Source: Atrina japonica (taxonomy: Eukaryota; Mollusca; Bivalvia; Pterioida; Pinnidae). Taken from it: 64,000 bases of DNA. The stretch spans positions 372,001 to 436,000 of the forward strand of contig BROG01000558.1 in assembly GCA_030159075.1 (NCBI GenBank), read 5' to 3'. A program made the translations under genes and the position numbers. The notes under the pieces were generated by a model that saw only the letters and a list, made by a program, of their open reading frames with translations, was not told where the DNA came from and did no database searches. Positions 1-12,596 of this stretch are shown piece after piece; the stretch's first letter is position 1; every line of letters begins with the position of its first letter.

Positions 1-400
1 GGAGATAACTCTGTGGATTCATCTCTTTTATCTTTCAACAAGGCATCACAAGTGATACTAATTACCTTGCAATGGAAATATTGTATAATACCTGTATACT
101 GGAATGATATTTGGGAGAACTAACAACTTTTATGTAAAGGTCGAGGGCAACTGGCAAATGTTCAGGAAAAAATGAAGTTGACAGACTGTCAAAGAAATCT
201 GAGTGAAATAAATGAGCACTCGTTCGAAATCTTGTCATACAAACCACTTGTGACCAGTTTTGTTTAACATAATAGGACATAGACTTCCGTTGAAAAAATG
301 TTGATAGTTCCATTAAATTTTGTTGAGAAATAAAGCCACCAGAGCTCTTACACAAAAATTAAGTGAAAGGAAGAAATCAAGGGTTAATTGTAACAGGATC
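1..400. other. unassigned, window edge
   Basis: No gene or repeat unit recognised apart from the mollusc word ggagataactc at the first bases. Confidence 0.4.
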
Positions 401-489
401 CTGATACATGATGTCCCTTAACGGTGGAACAAGCATTTATTACATACCAACGTGCAATTGTTCTTTACAGGTTTTTAGGAATAAAAGCC

Positions 490-915
490 ATAAGGCTGAA
501 ATCGCAATTGATGATACCAGTTCCAAATTTCAACAAAATCAGACAATGTTGGTATTTGACCAAACAGAAGCCCCATTTTGCCATTGGCAGCATAAAAACA
601 ATACCAATAAAATTGCAATCTTTTGATACCCATAGATTCCAAATTTTATCAAAATCTGACACTGTTGAAATGAACATTCAGAAGCCTTGGTTTACCATAG
701 ACAGCAACGAAATCCATATCATTGAAATGCAATCCCTTAATACCCATAAATTCCCAATTTCATTACAATCGGAAAATGTTGAAATTTCGACTAATCAGAA
801 ACATCAGTTTTCCATTGATGGCAACGAAACCCATATCATTGAAATCACAATCCCTTAATATGAATTCCAAATTTCATCCAATTCAATCAATCAGAACCCT
901 TGGTTTGCCATAAAT
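490..915. repeat. 114-bp tandem repeat, about 3.5 diverged units
   Basis: ataccnn..ttccaaattt recurs at about 513, 627, 741 and 859. Because 114 is a multiple of three, a 144-codon plus-strand frame stays open through it (424-858). I take that frame as a by-product of the repeat, not a gene. Related words recur near 4600-4720. Confidence 0.75.
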
Positions 916-959
916 GCTTTCTTTTTATGATGTCACAAACACCCAAACCTTTCATCATA

Positions 960-1330
960 TGAAGTTTGGTGCTAGTTCCCGTTGGGAAATAAACTTGTTA
1001 AAGCACTGACAGAAATGTTTTAACGAAATAAACAAAGAGCAATAATTCTGTAAATAAAAGAGCGTGGGTTATCAAACACGAACTTGTCCTAGATATTAAT
1101 TACTAGAGTAAACCCTTGTATCAAGATTTGTGAAATTCGATTGAGAAATGAAATTGTTGGGAGCACCGAAATATTTCAATGAAATAAACAAAGGGCAATA
1201 AACTTTGTAAATATGGGAGCGCAAGTTATGAAATGCAAACTCGCATGAGATATTACCATAGAGAATCCTTGTACCAAGTTTTGTGAAATTCTATTGAGAA
1301 ATACAATTGTCAGAGTGCTGACAAGGAAAA
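960..1330. repeat. 156-bp tandem repeat, about 2.3 units
   Basis: gaaataaacaaagrgcaata recurs at 1025 and 1181, followed by gtaaata..gagcg and ttgtgaaattc..ttgagaaat in both units. This is a typical mollusc non-coding repeat. Confidence 0.75.
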
Positions 1331-1800
1331 TGTAACATCACGTGAGTAATGTTCGTACATACGAACCTAATCCTATATCCCCTTAAAAATTTAATGCGTG
1401 AGGGGATAACAAATCTTTACATTTCTGGAGCAAAGTGCTGTCTTATTAACTGAGAATATAAATACATGATTCAGTAATATCAAAATCACACAGTTCATCT
1501 TTTATCCTGTAACAGACAGAGATGTCACCCTATTTTAAGTCACCTTTTTATCACTTCTATATTTCATTTTGTAAGAAATATATCCAATATATTAATAATA
1601 TCAAGCAGGGAATCATCTCTCCAGTCGCTATCTGTTACTTCATAAATATATATTAATATTTAATGCTAACATGATGATAAAAAATCACAAATTTGATAAC
1701 GGAAATATAAACCTGTGCATATAATAATTATGATACAGACGAGAATGTTTATTTCATATCAAAAATATTTCTGTGTATAACCAAGTAAAGGAATAAACAA
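1330..1800. other. unassigned AT-rich stretch
   Basis: No frame, splice pair or repeat recognised. Confidence 0.4.
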
Positions 1801-1805
1801 ATCTT

Positions 1806-1830
1806 CACACACACACACACACACACACAC
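1806..1830. repeat. (AC)n microsatellite
   Basis: About twelve AC units without interruption. Confidence 0.95.
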
Positions 1831-1936
1831 TACCAACTAAATAGATGTAAGCAGTATTTTTTAAGGTGAAAATATTTTTTTATTTGCATTAATTTTCAAA
1901 TATTCAATGTTTTATACATATAAAATGTTTTTCAAA

Positions 1937-2340
1937 CAAGAGATCCCAGAGGGATCTTGGTGACCACCATGAGATGTTCTATGTCTGATCTATGACAGAC
2001 CGCTCTTTTCTCTGCTTTTCTCTTATTCTGTGTCTACACATTGAATTTGAACTTAAATCCATATTTCTGTGAAATACTTTTTTCACAAGATTATAGGGAA
2101 ACTGAACTTGAACTAAACATATTACATTTTAAGAGAGAATGGAATTCAACATGGCCGACAGGTGTCTATCTTGGATTATGATCTCTTTGAAAATGTAATA
2201 AGCACATCATGATATAGACCTCAAGGAACATCTATAATCAATTTTGAAAAGATTCCTTCAGTACATTCTGAGAAATTCATACTTCCATTGTCAAAATCCA
2301 AGATGGCCACCTGTTGGCCATGATATGTTAAAACTTTCTA
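1937..2340 (+). repeat. interspersed repeat family B, copy 1
   Basis: It starts caagagatcccagagggatc and includes gatctatgacagac, ctcttattctgtgtc, aagatggccacctg and gacctcaaggaac. The same blocks occur in the same order at 20955-21960 and 45849-46860. Confidence 0.8.
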
Positions 2341-2451
2341 CTGTAATTTTTTTTTTTTTGGCCTTTCTGATGACAGTTTTGGTGTAAACATAGGATCTTA
2401 TTTTCTTTATCAAAATGACACCATATGCTTTTAATGACTAAATAAGTAAAT

Positions 2452-2517
2452 AGTGTGTGTATATATATATGTGTGTGTATATATGTATGTGTGTGTGTAA
2501 TATTATATGAATGTATT

Positions 2518-2559
<42 letters not shown>
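2452..2559. repeat. compound (TG)n/(TA)n microsatellite
   Basis: Alternating GT and AT dinucleotide blocks ending in a TA run of about 30 bases. Confidence 0.95.
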
Positions 2560-2562
<3 letters not shown>

Positions 2563-2894
2563 CCTGTCAAGTCTACCGATTTTCGGCGATAGTCTACCGA
2601 TTTTTCTATTCGTCTACCGCCGAGAAAAAATCTACCAATTTTTCTAATTTTCAACCGATTTCCATATTTGTCAGCATTAAATGTTGTTAATTGTAATTTT
2701 CAATCTATTAATTGGCGACAAAAAATAGCTTGAAATTCTGGCGATACTTCTGGTGCCTCCATATCATTGAAGTATTAAGACATCTAGGTTATATAATTCC
2801 CTTTTATCTTCATGAGGAACAAGGACTAATAGCCCTGTTTATTAATTAATGTCATAAGACCATACGGAGGTGTCATTATCGGACGTGTGCCGAC

Positions 2895-3212
2895 GGTAAT
2901 TACACAATGACCTGTACTGTGAACAGGTACCTAATATATACAGATTGATTACCTGTATATCTAAACCTCCACACCTATAATCACTATCCATATGTTCTGT
3001 CCTATATACAGACACCAAAGATTAACATCATTGATGTTATATTAATTTCATGCACTTCTATATCAATCTTAAATGATTTTACTTTAAAAATTCAGCTGAG
3101 AAATATCGAAGCGAGATCATGGTGTCTTCTATGACGTCCTCACTCCACATATTATACATTGTTATACCTACATTTTAAAATTGTTGTGATTTCAATACAG
3201 AAACGATGTTTT
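2895..3212 (+). repeat. interspersed repeat family F, copy 1
   Basis: It matches 41205-41517 over about 310 bp (aaacctccacacct, tatgttctgtcctatataca, gcgagatcatggtgtcttc). A third, shorter copy lies inverted at 27230-27330. No coding capacity or terminal repeat was recognised. Confidence 0.75.
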
Positions 3213-3219
3213 ATTCATT

Positions 3220-3960
3220 TACATACTATTTTACACAAAGGAAATAATTTCTTCTTGTAACACACTGAATTGAATTACCGGTACATAAATTGTCAGTAAT
3301 TACAGTAAACACATTTATATAACCTCAAAAAAAAAAAATTTTCTTTTTAAAAGCAGATTTGATTTTTCCCTATCAAATCCCTTTTTTTTGGAGTGAACTA
3401 TTCAGTCATCATTTGTTCTTTTATCTTATCAATTAATGAAAAAGGTACAATGCGAAGATAAAAACCTTCAAATAAATATTTGGGTATGCAAATATTTTAG
3501 TAATAAATGTTCAAATCTCCAAGAAAAAATCAAGCTTTTGACTTTAAAAATTATCATACTTCCAAACATTAATAGCAATCAAACTGAGATATTATATTAT
3601 ATATTTCTTCCAGGTAAGTCTAGTTATTTATTTTCTGCATTCCAAATGCAACTGTTATATTAGAATATTCAGAATTTAGTATTTTAAAATTTGTTATAAC
3701 AAATTAAAAAATACTAAATTTTAAACATTCTAATATAACACAATGGCCATAACATCATATCCCAAGCTTTGTGTGTACATGTATATTTTACATGTATTAA
3801 AACTTCAAAATAAAGCCTATATCTATTCCTTATAAATTGCAAAGTTGACTAGAAAATTAAAAGAATTGTGATATTTATATCATCAATATTATTGAAAATA
3901 ATTCCCTTTTAGATGCATAAAATGGCAAATATTGAAGTTTAAAATTACAATTTTTTCTTG
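3220..3960. other. unassigned AT-rich stretch
   Basis: It contains a short near-palindrome around 3660-3740 (ctatattagaatattcagaa against taaacattctaatataacac) but no gene. Only short chance frames. Confidence 0.4.
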
Positions 3961-4129
3961 TTTTTTCCGAAAGGGGGACACCCCCTCCCGTACCCTCCCC
4001 CTTTCACTTATTTAAATGCTTTGACACCACTGGTACACGCATATATATCAGAATGACAACACATCCGTAAAAAGTTTGACCTTTGTACGCATTTTCTACC
4101 CCAGACAAATTTCATAATGTTGACAGGTA

Positions 4130-4131
<2 letters not shown>

Positions 4132-4210
<79 letters not shown>
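4132..4210. repeat. (TA)n(CA)n microsatellite
   Basis: About 29 TA units followed by ten CA units. Confidence 0.95.
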
Positions 4211-4214
4211 TTCA

Positions 4215-5480
4215 TTTAGGCAAGATATGTTTTGAAATACTAATTGCTCTCACTTAAGATCTACCTAAAACTTTGCATTATCATGTCACCAAGATCTGTA
4301 ATAGTGAGTTATTGATATCAATCACATTTGTTCATTTTAATGATTGAGTTGCCTCCCTTCTCTAATCACTGTGATGTATATCAGAGAAATAAAACAGATC
4401 AGGGTTTAAAAGACCCTTTTTGGGACAGGGTCCTGTACCCTTCCAATTTGGAATTTTATGTCAATTGGCCAATTGGGCAAAAAGTAACTTTGGTCATTTA
4501 ATTTAAACATACAGGAGTAAAGACAAAAAATTTGTATTTCATTTAACTTCTCTTATTTAACTGACAACATGGTTTTCATCTGAAGACTTTAATGTGCCAT
4601 TCATACATGTGCTGAATTCTCCTTTTTATTGTTTAATATCAAATGGAAATGACACGGCAAACTTAGGTTTTCCATAGATAGCAATGTAACCCATATCATT
4701 CCTTTAAAAAAATCCAAGGTTAAAAAAAACATGTTGTAATGTCGGAAATGATCTGAAAAGAAATCAAATGTGAATAATGGGCTAGTAAATATTTTTATAT
4801 ATATCTTTTTAACTGACAAAATGGTTTTCATCTGAAGACCTCAGAGTGCAGTTCATATATGTACTAAATTCTCCTTTTTATTGCTTAATACCAAATGTGA
4901 ACATAATGGTGAACACAATTTTTTGCTAAAAATTGGTGAAAATAACAGATTTTGCAGCGGGAATGGGGTCTTACCCACATGCTGATGACATTAATCCCTG
5001 CAGATCTATACCAATGTCATTTATATGCAGTCATTGTCCTTGTTTAAAAATCACATACATGCCATCTTAAAAGTCAACATACACCACAAGAATTGTCAGA
5101 AAACTGTCTGTATTTACACGGAATCTTATTTCTAGAAAACACACAACTCCTTAAATTAATATTGTTAATTTAATTGAAGTGAAGTTCTTCTGGTCATGAA
5201 GGGAAAGAAGAAAGACATTACTTTAAACGTTCATTTTATTGTTCTGATAATCTGTATGTGTGTGGTATTTAACCAATAATTAATTTCCCTAAATAAACAT
5301 TTGTAAGATTTAAGAAATCTCTTTGTTATATGAAATACCTTCTACAAGTACATCAGCTGACATTTATTAGCAGACTAAAACATACTGTGTAATTTTCAGC
5401 AGGTCATATTACAAGTAAATACATTGCCACACAGATTTTTTTCTTTACAAATTGATATAAAAATCTATACTGTGTTTTAA
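4215..5480. other. intergenic or intronic stretch with old repeat remnants
   Basis: Two diverged direct repeats (catggttttcatctgaagac..gaattctcctttttattg at about 4569 and atggttttcatctgaagacc..aattctcctttttattgc at 4822) lie 250 bp apart. Otherwise no gene was seen. Confidence 0.5.
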
Positions 5481-6590
5481 CTTTACAACAAGAGATATAT
5501 GGCCTTAAAGTATGGTCTTCTGAGTGAAAAAATGTTGATCATTGGCTCATAAGAAAACTTTCTAAAGATATTCTGGTCATGATGCCCAAATAAATCCTCT
5601 TCACTTGTAAACATTATGCAGCTTTTCATAGGGATAGTTCCTGCCAAGTTGTGTTAAAATTGATTAATTGGTTTTTAAGAAAAGTTGTAAATAAATTAAA
5701 AATAATAATAAAAAAACATACAAGAGGCCCATGGGGCCTTAAGTCGCTAACCTGGCAAAACTAGTCAACATTGCAGACAACATAAAAAATGTGTGAAAGA
5801 TAAAATAGCCAATAAACAAGAAATACAGTAGGCTCATTGGGCCTTAATCAGCTGAGTGAAATGTATTTACAGACAATATACTGGAAAGCGACTAACAGCA
5901 TGAAAAATTCATTGAAAAAGAGAACTAACTTGCATAAGGGTAGACTTGCCTTGTCAACTTTTTTATAGATCATTCAAGATATTCATGTAATGTGCAACAA
6001 CAGTCGAAAACATGCCAAATCATCTTAAAAGGGAAAATAACTCCCATAAGGGGCAAGCTGACAATTACGGCAAATACAAAACGATGAATATAAAAACGCT
6101 ATTATTTTAAAATAATTGACTGAAAGTTGTTGAAAAATGGCTGCCGCTTATGCATCAAAGATTTCCCCAAGATGTTTTAGATATTTTCAATTCTGATTCC
6201 AACTCTAAAAATGACTTTAGTATCTGATTTGAATGATGATTCTGCATGTGAACAACATGTAAAACCTATTTTTAGGAAAGAGAATCCGAGACCGATATTG
6301 ATTCTGAATAAGATGTTAGTGATGATGATTTTACGGACAATTTTAATGCAGAAACCTCCTTCACGGAACATGTTTCGACAAATAAGTTAAATCAAAGTGT
6401 TAAATTTAACACATTTACAGCTGAAAATGTTGGTCCAACTTACAATTTGGATATTTTATCAAGTCACAAGCGAATTAGCAAATTTTATTTCCTTTTTTAT
6501 GATTTGTATACATGTTGAGCAGACTGCAGAAAATGTTAACTGTTACAGAGTATAACGTCACTATGCAGCTGTGATGTTGCAGTATTAAAA
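5480..6590. other. fragments of mollusc interspersed repeats
   Basis: Family-A-like starts occur at about 5720 (caagaggcccatggggcctt) and 5817, and a gggaaaataactcccataag block at about 6030. No gene seen. Confidence 0.5.
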
Positions 6591-6759
6591 GAGTTCAAAG
6601 GGGAAATAACTCCCATAAGGGACAACCTGATAATTTTGGCCCTATTGACTATTTTTGTAGATCTTTGCAGCCTGAACATTTTTGTTTCTTTCACTTTTAC
6701 TCAACCTATTATACTTTTCAAGATAATGTCAAAAAACATCCAATGACACGAATAATTCA
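6590..6759 (+). repeat. mollusc 'gggaaataactcccataag' repeat
   Basis: A 170-bp block (ggggaaataactcccataag, acctgataattttggccc, gtagatctttgcag) precedes family A here. A related block lies at 33034-33165, a partial one (from the gacaattgcg word) at 33415-33505, and shorter ones at about 6030 and 15487, so it may be the upstream part of the same composite repeat. Confidence 0.65.
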
Positions 6760-6824
6760 CAAGAGGGCCTCAATCTCTCACCTGAGAACCATCTACAAAT
6801 GTGGAAAGAAGACCAAGAAGAATA
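6760..6824 (+). repeat. interspersed repeat family A, left half (split by the 8.1-kb element)
   Basis: It starts caagagggcctcaatctctc and runs to gaccaagaagaata, matching 33510-33577 of the intact copy. The rest of the copy continues at 14935 on the other side of the 8.1-kb insertion. Confidence 0.85.
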
Positions 6825-6867
6825 CAGTACGGGCCACGCGGATTCCGCAAAAGTCACGTCATCGCGG

Positions 6868-7050
6868 CGGGGTTAGTTATGAGCAGTCATCCGCGATGAA
6901 ATCGCGGCTATTTAACGCGGTCGCCGTCATCGCGGCGGTTGAAATTCCTTGCAAATCGCGGGGATGAATCAAATCATCGCAAATCGCGGCTGTTGAAAAT
7001 CATCGCAAATCGCGGCTGTTGAAAACCATCGCAAATAGCGGCTGCTGATC
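6868..7050. repeat. CpG-rich left subterminal repeats of the 8.1-kb element
   Basis: Just inside the left inverted repeat the sequence is packed with cgcgg and atcgcgg motifs. It includes three 26-bp direct repeats with the core catcgcaaatcgcggctgtt at 6975, 7001 and 7027 (the last diverged). Repeated subterminal motifs are usual transposase-binding sites in large DNA transposons; that role here is inference. The CpG density is strikingly above the surrounding AT-rich DNA. Confidence 0.75.
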
Positions 7051-7637
7051 TCCGTATACTACTGGAATTGTCGAACGAAATTCTGTTTTGTTTTGTTTTT
7101 TTTATGCGAGGTCAATCTATTGATTAAATATAAAAAAATACATTACTATTCGCTTAAATGCGACAATTATCTTCTGTAGTACCCGAAATATGTACCTTCA
7201 AATTGATCCCAAACCAAACAAAAACCCCCGACTTTCACTTTGTTCAACAGTTCTGTTATAATTGCATCAAACTCCAAAGTTCTTCTACGTCATGTAATGA
7301 AATTGATTACCCAAGCCGTCAAGTCAAAGTTATCCGTGCGTGAAGTGTAATCACATTTCTGCACAGAGTTGGACACGTGGGACCTTCTACCTTACACGTA
7401 TATCGCTTTTCAACTAGCCGTAACCGTGATATTAGACATCGTATGTCAATTTACACAAATTTTGTGACATCAATTAAAATATCGACATAAAGAAATAACG
7501 GAACTTCGACTAATCCTATCGAGGTTTATTTTCTTTCGATCCTACCTACTTCGTATTACGTTTAGTTATCTACGATTTTCAAACAAAAAACTGTAAGCCA
7601 AATTTGTGACGGCGCTTAAAAATTCGAAGTTCTGAAA

Positions 7638-7670
<33 letters not shown>

Positions 7671-8740
7671 ACACATGTATTTTTGCTCGGTCAAAAGATG
7701 TATTTCTCATTCCCAATATTTTAACGGTACTATGTTTTGTTTCATTGGTTTAATGGTTTAAAACAGTTCTTCGCCTGCTGCATATAATATCAAGGTTCAT
7801 CATGACTTTAAAATCACAAAAAAGTTTACATCAATAGAATTATCATGTATGCAATACTAGTATAAAGGTATAGAATTTCCTGGTCTCCTGACCATTCCAC
7901 TTAAACTACCGGACGTTTATGATATAATACTAAAGCTAATGTAATTGAATTTGGGTTGCCGATACCTTTATCTACCCGACTTTAATATGAACTTCAGTTA
8001 AACTATTGTGCAACTGTGTACACTTTTTTTAAATTAAGATTAAAAGTGGTACGAATAATATACATGTATTAGCAAAAGTTCAAGGAAATCTGTACCCGAT
8101 TTCGTTATACGAAACATACAATTCATTCACGCGGGTAAAACTTTTTACAAAGTCTTTTTAAAAAGTTTTTACCATTCGATGCTTTTATAAAAGTAAAATT
8201 CCCAGGTTTCAAAAACTTATTTTAACACCAACAAATGAACTCATACAGGTTTGGAGGAATAGCAATCGTTGGGATATTCTATTCATTCAAAACAAAAATG
8301 CTTATGTAAAAAAACTCTATTATGATATATCTTCAAAATGTACCCGGGGAGAGACCACAGGCCTCCCGCAAGTAAACCTTTCGTTTGAAAATCGATTTCA
8401 ACATCGATCAAAACATGTACTGTAACAAGCTATAGCTGATCAAAATTTGAACAAGTCGTGTCTGATTTTTTCATCTGCTAATTAATCTGGAATTATGATT
8501 CTGGTCATCGTCAACTACCAGCACAGGGGGTAAATAGTCTGACTGGTGTTTTTTTTTTTTTAAATAAAATATACAACATGATTTAAACTTGTATATTACA
8601 ATTAATAATAAAAATCAGATTGACATTAATTAAATGTATTACAGTCCACAGACTGCTCAACCCCTCTTTGGAAATTTTCAATCACAAGGGAGTCATGATT
8701 GTTGCAAATCACGCCAATACATACATATTCAAGATCATAT
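7050..8740. other. interior of 8.1-kb element, no gene seen
   Basis: AT-rich sequence without an open frame longer than about 60 codons. The only recognisable feature is a CT-rich simple repeat at 7638-7669. No transposase motif was found in any frame by eye. Confidence 0.5.
7638..7669. repeat. (CT)n microsatellite
   Basis: About 32 bases of almost pure CT dinucleotide with one CTTT interruption. Confidence 0.95.
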
Positions 8741-8819
8741 CAGGTGACACGCAAATATGCAATGACAGCATAATCAAATGATTGGGTGGAAGATGGTTGA
8801 AAGTATCGACTACGTATAT

Positions 8820-8990
8820 ATATATCACTGACGTCGGAAGCAAAATGAATGTGGAGGGGCTTAACCAACTTAAAACACACACACACACACACACAAACCA
8901 GACTATACCCAATTTTCAACACCTATGTCTATCTTTGCAAAAAAAAAAAGGGGGGGGGGCTAAGCCCCCTATCCCCCGGTTCCGATGCCT
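8820..8990. mobile_element. MITE with G/C-homopolymer core, copy 1
   Basis: The left end reads gacgtcggaagc and the right end ggttccgatgcct, an imperfect inverted pair. The interior holds (AC)n at 8874-8896, poly-A, poly-G and taagcccccta. tacgtatat flanks both sides (8811-8819 and 8990-8998). A second copy lies at 10751-10958. Similar 'ggcgtcggaaccggggg' short elements are common in marine invertebrates. The superfamily is not assigned. Confidence 0.6.
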
Positions 8991-10074
8991 ACGTATATGG
9001 CTAAATGGATATATTGAATTTATGCAAATATATTATACTTTATTAATTATTTTATTGTACTTAAATATATTTTACGCTCTTTAAAATAATTTAAAACCGT
9101 AAATGACGTTTAATGACCAAAAGATAAATAGAAACAATTACAAATGCACAGTTTCCCTTGATTGTGACCGAGTTCAATGTCAGCGCGTCTAATGATCCAA
9201 AAATACAATTTAATAATTGATTTCGAATCTGAAAATAAAACTTTTGAAACAAGGCAAATTCAAGGAATTAACAGTCCCCTACCGGGGTAACCTCTACACA
9301 AAATATTATTCAGATAATTTTATTATAAAATAGGGAATAAATTCCCCAACGGCATTCCATATACATGTATATGATATGTTCCAATTCATTCAAATATGTC
9401 AATACTGTAATTCATTCATACATGGGGCATTTCGGTATTTATGAAGCGCATTTCTGTAATTTCAATGGGCATTTCAGTAAATCACAGGCATTACGGTAAT
9501 TCTACAATCATGGGACATAAATATTCATCGCTTATATGTTATTTTCTTCGTTGTTTTATATAAAATCAACAATATATAACCCCCTTAAAGAATCCACTAA
9601 CTTAAGCAGAATTTCAAATATTTTGTTTTCACATAAAGGAAATTGTTTTCACATAAAGGAAAATTTATTTCACATTTTTAAACCTTTTTGAAATTTATAT
9701 ATATACTCTTTGTTTATTTTGAGGTAATAATGATTTTGTGGAGGATAAATCTATTTTAGGCAAAGTTTGATAAATTTCATTAGATTTAAAGAAGAAATAC
9801 AAAATTTTCAAAATTACTACAGGAGAAAAATAGGCTACTGTAATTTATGTAAATAAACACGATGATATAAAAATACAAATATTTTGTAAATATGAAATTA
9901 TATCCGACTGTAAATTTGTAAAAAACAAGCCATCTAGATGGCTTTCTCACATGAAACTTTAATGACCCTGGACAAACAGATAGACAGACAGGTGACAAAA
10001 AAAGTGACCTCTAAGTGTTGCCTCTGCTTACGACAGGTGACACGATGATGAGAAATAGTAGTATTCAGTATACC

Positions 10075-10635
10075 TTCATAATAAAAATCAGGGTCAAACA
10101 CCAAACATTGGATGAATATCTACAAGCGTTTAGAAAAAAAGTCCGGGAAACTGCTATTTTAAAGAAATTTTCGAATTCCAAGGGCCGTAATTCTGTCAAA
10201 AATCAGTGGACCGTAACAATAACTCGAACTTGATCTGTAACTCATGGTGGTAGACCCCACACACCACAAATTGGATGAATATCTACAAGCGTTTAGAAAA
10301 AAAGTCCGGAAAACTGCTATTTTAAAGAAATTTTCGAATTCCAAGGCCGTAATTCTGTCAAAAATCAGTGGACCGTAACGATACTCGAACTTGATCTGTA
10401 ACTCATGGTGGTAGACCCACACACCAAAAAATGGATAAATATCTACAAGCGTTTAGAAAAAAAGTCCGGAAAACTGCTATTTTAAGGAAATTTTTCGAAT
10501 TCCAAGGGCCGTAATTCTGTCAAAAATCAGTGGACCGTGACAATACTCGAACTTGATCTGTAACTCATGGTGGTAGACCCACACACCAAAAATTGGATGA
10601 ATATCTACAAGCGTTAAGAAAAAAAGTCCGGAAAT
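10075..10635. repeat. 162-bp tandem repeat, about 3.4 units
   Basis: The landmark ggatgaatatctacaagcg recurs at about 10110, 10272, 10433 and 10595, giving a period of 161-162 bp. Units are nearly identical, with one- or two-base indels. The last unit breaks off into gtgtgtgtgactgacggac. Confidence 0.9.
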
Positions 10636-10636
10636 G

Positions 10637-10697
10637 TGTGTGTGACTGACGGACAGACAGACAGACGGACTGACGGACGGACGGACAGACGGACGGA
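10637..10697. repeat. (GACG/GACA)n simple repeat
   Basis: A run of gacggacagacagacggac-type tetranucleotides adjoining the end of the 162-bp array. Confidence 0.9.
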
Positions 10698-10750
10698 GTG
10701 CAAACCTATAGGCCCCTTCGGCGATGCCGGTAGGGGACTAATTAATGCAT

Positions 10751-10958
10751 AGGCGTCGCAAGCAAATTGAAAGTGGGGGGGGGGGCTAAACCAACTTAAC
10801 ACACACACACGCCAGAAGTGGGGGGGGGGGGGGTAAACCAACTTAAAACACACACACGCGAGAAAAGTTTTTTGTCACCTATGCCGATCTTTGCCAAAAA
10901 AAAAAGGGGGGGGGGGGGGGGCCTTAGCCGCCCCTAGCCCCCGGCTCCGACGCCTATG
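10751..10958. mobile_element. MITE with G/C-homopolymer core, copy 2
   Basis: Inverted ends aggcgtcgcaagc and ggctccgacgcct are flanked by the perfect 8-bp duplication TAATGCAT (10743-10750 and 10959-10966). The interior has an internally repeated segment (poly-G followed by taaaccaactta plus (AC)n, twice), then poly-A and poly-G. An 8-bp duplication fits a hAT-type element; that class is inferred. It is nested inside the 8.1-kb element and directly abuts the repeat element ending at 10740. Confidence 0.65.
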
Positions 10959-11195
10959 TAATGCATGCTATATTTTAACAGTTCAAAATAAAATTTTGTT
11001 CGATAATCTGTGTTTATCTACATCCACCCTAACTCAGTAGCGCATTTTCCAAACGACAACTGTATACATGTTTTTTGTTATAAAATTGGTAAAATATACA
11101 TGTAGCATTGATATCCCCGATGTTTTTACAATAGATTCCATATCAATTTTTTTAATTAGCAATATATAACTAGATACAGTTCTTGACTTACGCGT

Positions 11196-11430
11196 ATATA
11201 TCTGTGTACATAGGAATGTGAGTTTTATCTCTTGAGGCGATTTATGACCCTGTCACTATGGATACCCTGTTCACCCAGACTTGATGTTTTGTCCCTGTTA
11301 TGTAATTGCTTTGATCTGCGGTCTTCAACGAGGAGCCATTATAACTGTAAGTTGGTCAAGTAATGTTGACTCTGATAAACGAAGATGATTCTTCGGGGGG
11401 GGGGGGCAATAGATTTTTTAAAAACACACC
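11196..11430. repeat. internal duplication of the 8.1-kb element, copy 1
   Basis: The stretch with ttttgtccctgttatgtaat, ctgcggtctt and gaggagccat is repeated in diverged form at about 12905-13150 in the same orientation, 1.7 kb away. A poly-G run follows at 11395-11406. No coding potential was seen. Confidence 0.7.
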
Positions 11431-11729
11431 AGATTTGGATTAACCGTACTTTAAAATTTAGTCTTAAACGCTAAGATGCTCACAGACCTAGCCTTGTTTA
11501 TTGCGATAGCCCTTTTTATAGCTCTGAAAATTACATAGAGATATATTTCAGTTTAATAATTTTTGTTTTGATATTTTGTTTTATTTATAGGTCTACATGG
11601 TAGTTCTTGCACTTTTAAATGTCTTGAGTGAAAAACCACGTAGATCAACCGTAACAGTTACCATAATTACTCTACGCTTAAACTTTATTTTCATTTTTTT
11701 TTCAATTTGTCAATATATGTTGAAATACA

Positions 11730-11960
11730 AATCGTGAAAAAGCCAAACTAAAAAGTCAAACTGATGGAGACGTCACAAAAAGGCTAAACTAAAATTTTGG
11801 CCTATGCTCGACACTTGAGGGTTCTTCATTGTGCCGACATCTATTGTGACACGGGGCCAGTCGTCTCCGGCGAAGTTTGAATCCATGACCCTCCACGTGT
11901 ATTGCGGTATCTTATCCCCACAATAAACTCCACGCCTCTCCTTGAAAATTCCTTGATTTG
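11730..11960 (-). repeat. degraded SINE fragment inside the 8.1-kb element
   Basis: It carries the SINE words gagacgtcac, ttttggcctatgctcg, gccgacatctattgtgacac and gtttgaatcc with deletions between them. The order matches the minus-strand SINEs at 27913 and 44896. Heavily eroded. Confidence 0.6.
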
Positions 11961-12596
11961 TACCTTATAAGTGTGTCTGTTAAATGAAATATTTGGCCGG
12001 AATAAAGACGAGTCGCAATGTGATAAGCAACTCTGTGAAGTGGGCTTTTATATCTTACCATTTCTGCGAAGCAAACACAGTTGGATCATGGAGAAACGGA
12101 TACCTCATCGGGCTCTCTCAACGAAATATTTTTAACGATTAAGAGGTCAGAATTCAATCAATGTCTGGAGGTTTTATAATTTCAAAAATAAAACTGATGA
12201 ATTCCGTCAATCACACATCAGGTGACACGAAATACGCTATGGCATCATTATACTGCCTGCACTGTCAAAATGATTGGTTGAAAGATGACTGAAAGAATTG
12301 ACTATCATGGCGTAAAGGATGTACGCCCCTACCTCATTTGAACTACCGGTCGAATATGAAAGGAGTTTTTCATGCATTTTAACGCGTATTCATCTTACCA
12401 ATATATTGCTATGCTATCAGTATATCTATTCTGAATCAGTCTGGAGAAATTCTTTTCTGCAACTTGTAAATAGTTTTTTAAAACTTGGAAATAAATTCAA
12501 AAAGTTCTTAACAGAGAATCACGGAGAATTTTAGATTTTTATTATTATTATTTCATTTGTACTTTAAAATTTTTACGTGTGTAATATATTTCACAC

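Larger units (their letters stand above)
9272..10740. mobile_element. repeat element with 162-bp tandem core (pearl-like layout)
   Basis: The left end has cagtcccctaccgg and the right end has ccggtaggggacta, an inverted pair. The interior holds a 162-bp tandem array (about 10075-10635) and then a GACG/GACA-rich tail (10637-10697). Non-autonomous elements with a tandem core of about 160 bp are described in bivalves as pearl elements. The resemblance here is in layout and known mollusc sequence words, not a database match. No coding capacity is visible. Confidence 0.55.

Noticed and set aside
424..858. 144-codon plus-strand frame
   Set aside because: It follows a 114-bp tandem repeat (multiple of three) and has no family resemblance or splice context.
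4850..5010. Possible 23-bp minus-strand microexon between ctgcag and gtaaga
   Set aside because: Too short to support by eye and no link to the known phase of exon 6.
6665..6967. 100-codon plus-strand frame across 6825
   Set aside because: It spans the junction between two different repeats and the edge of the 8.1-kb element, so it is a chance frame.
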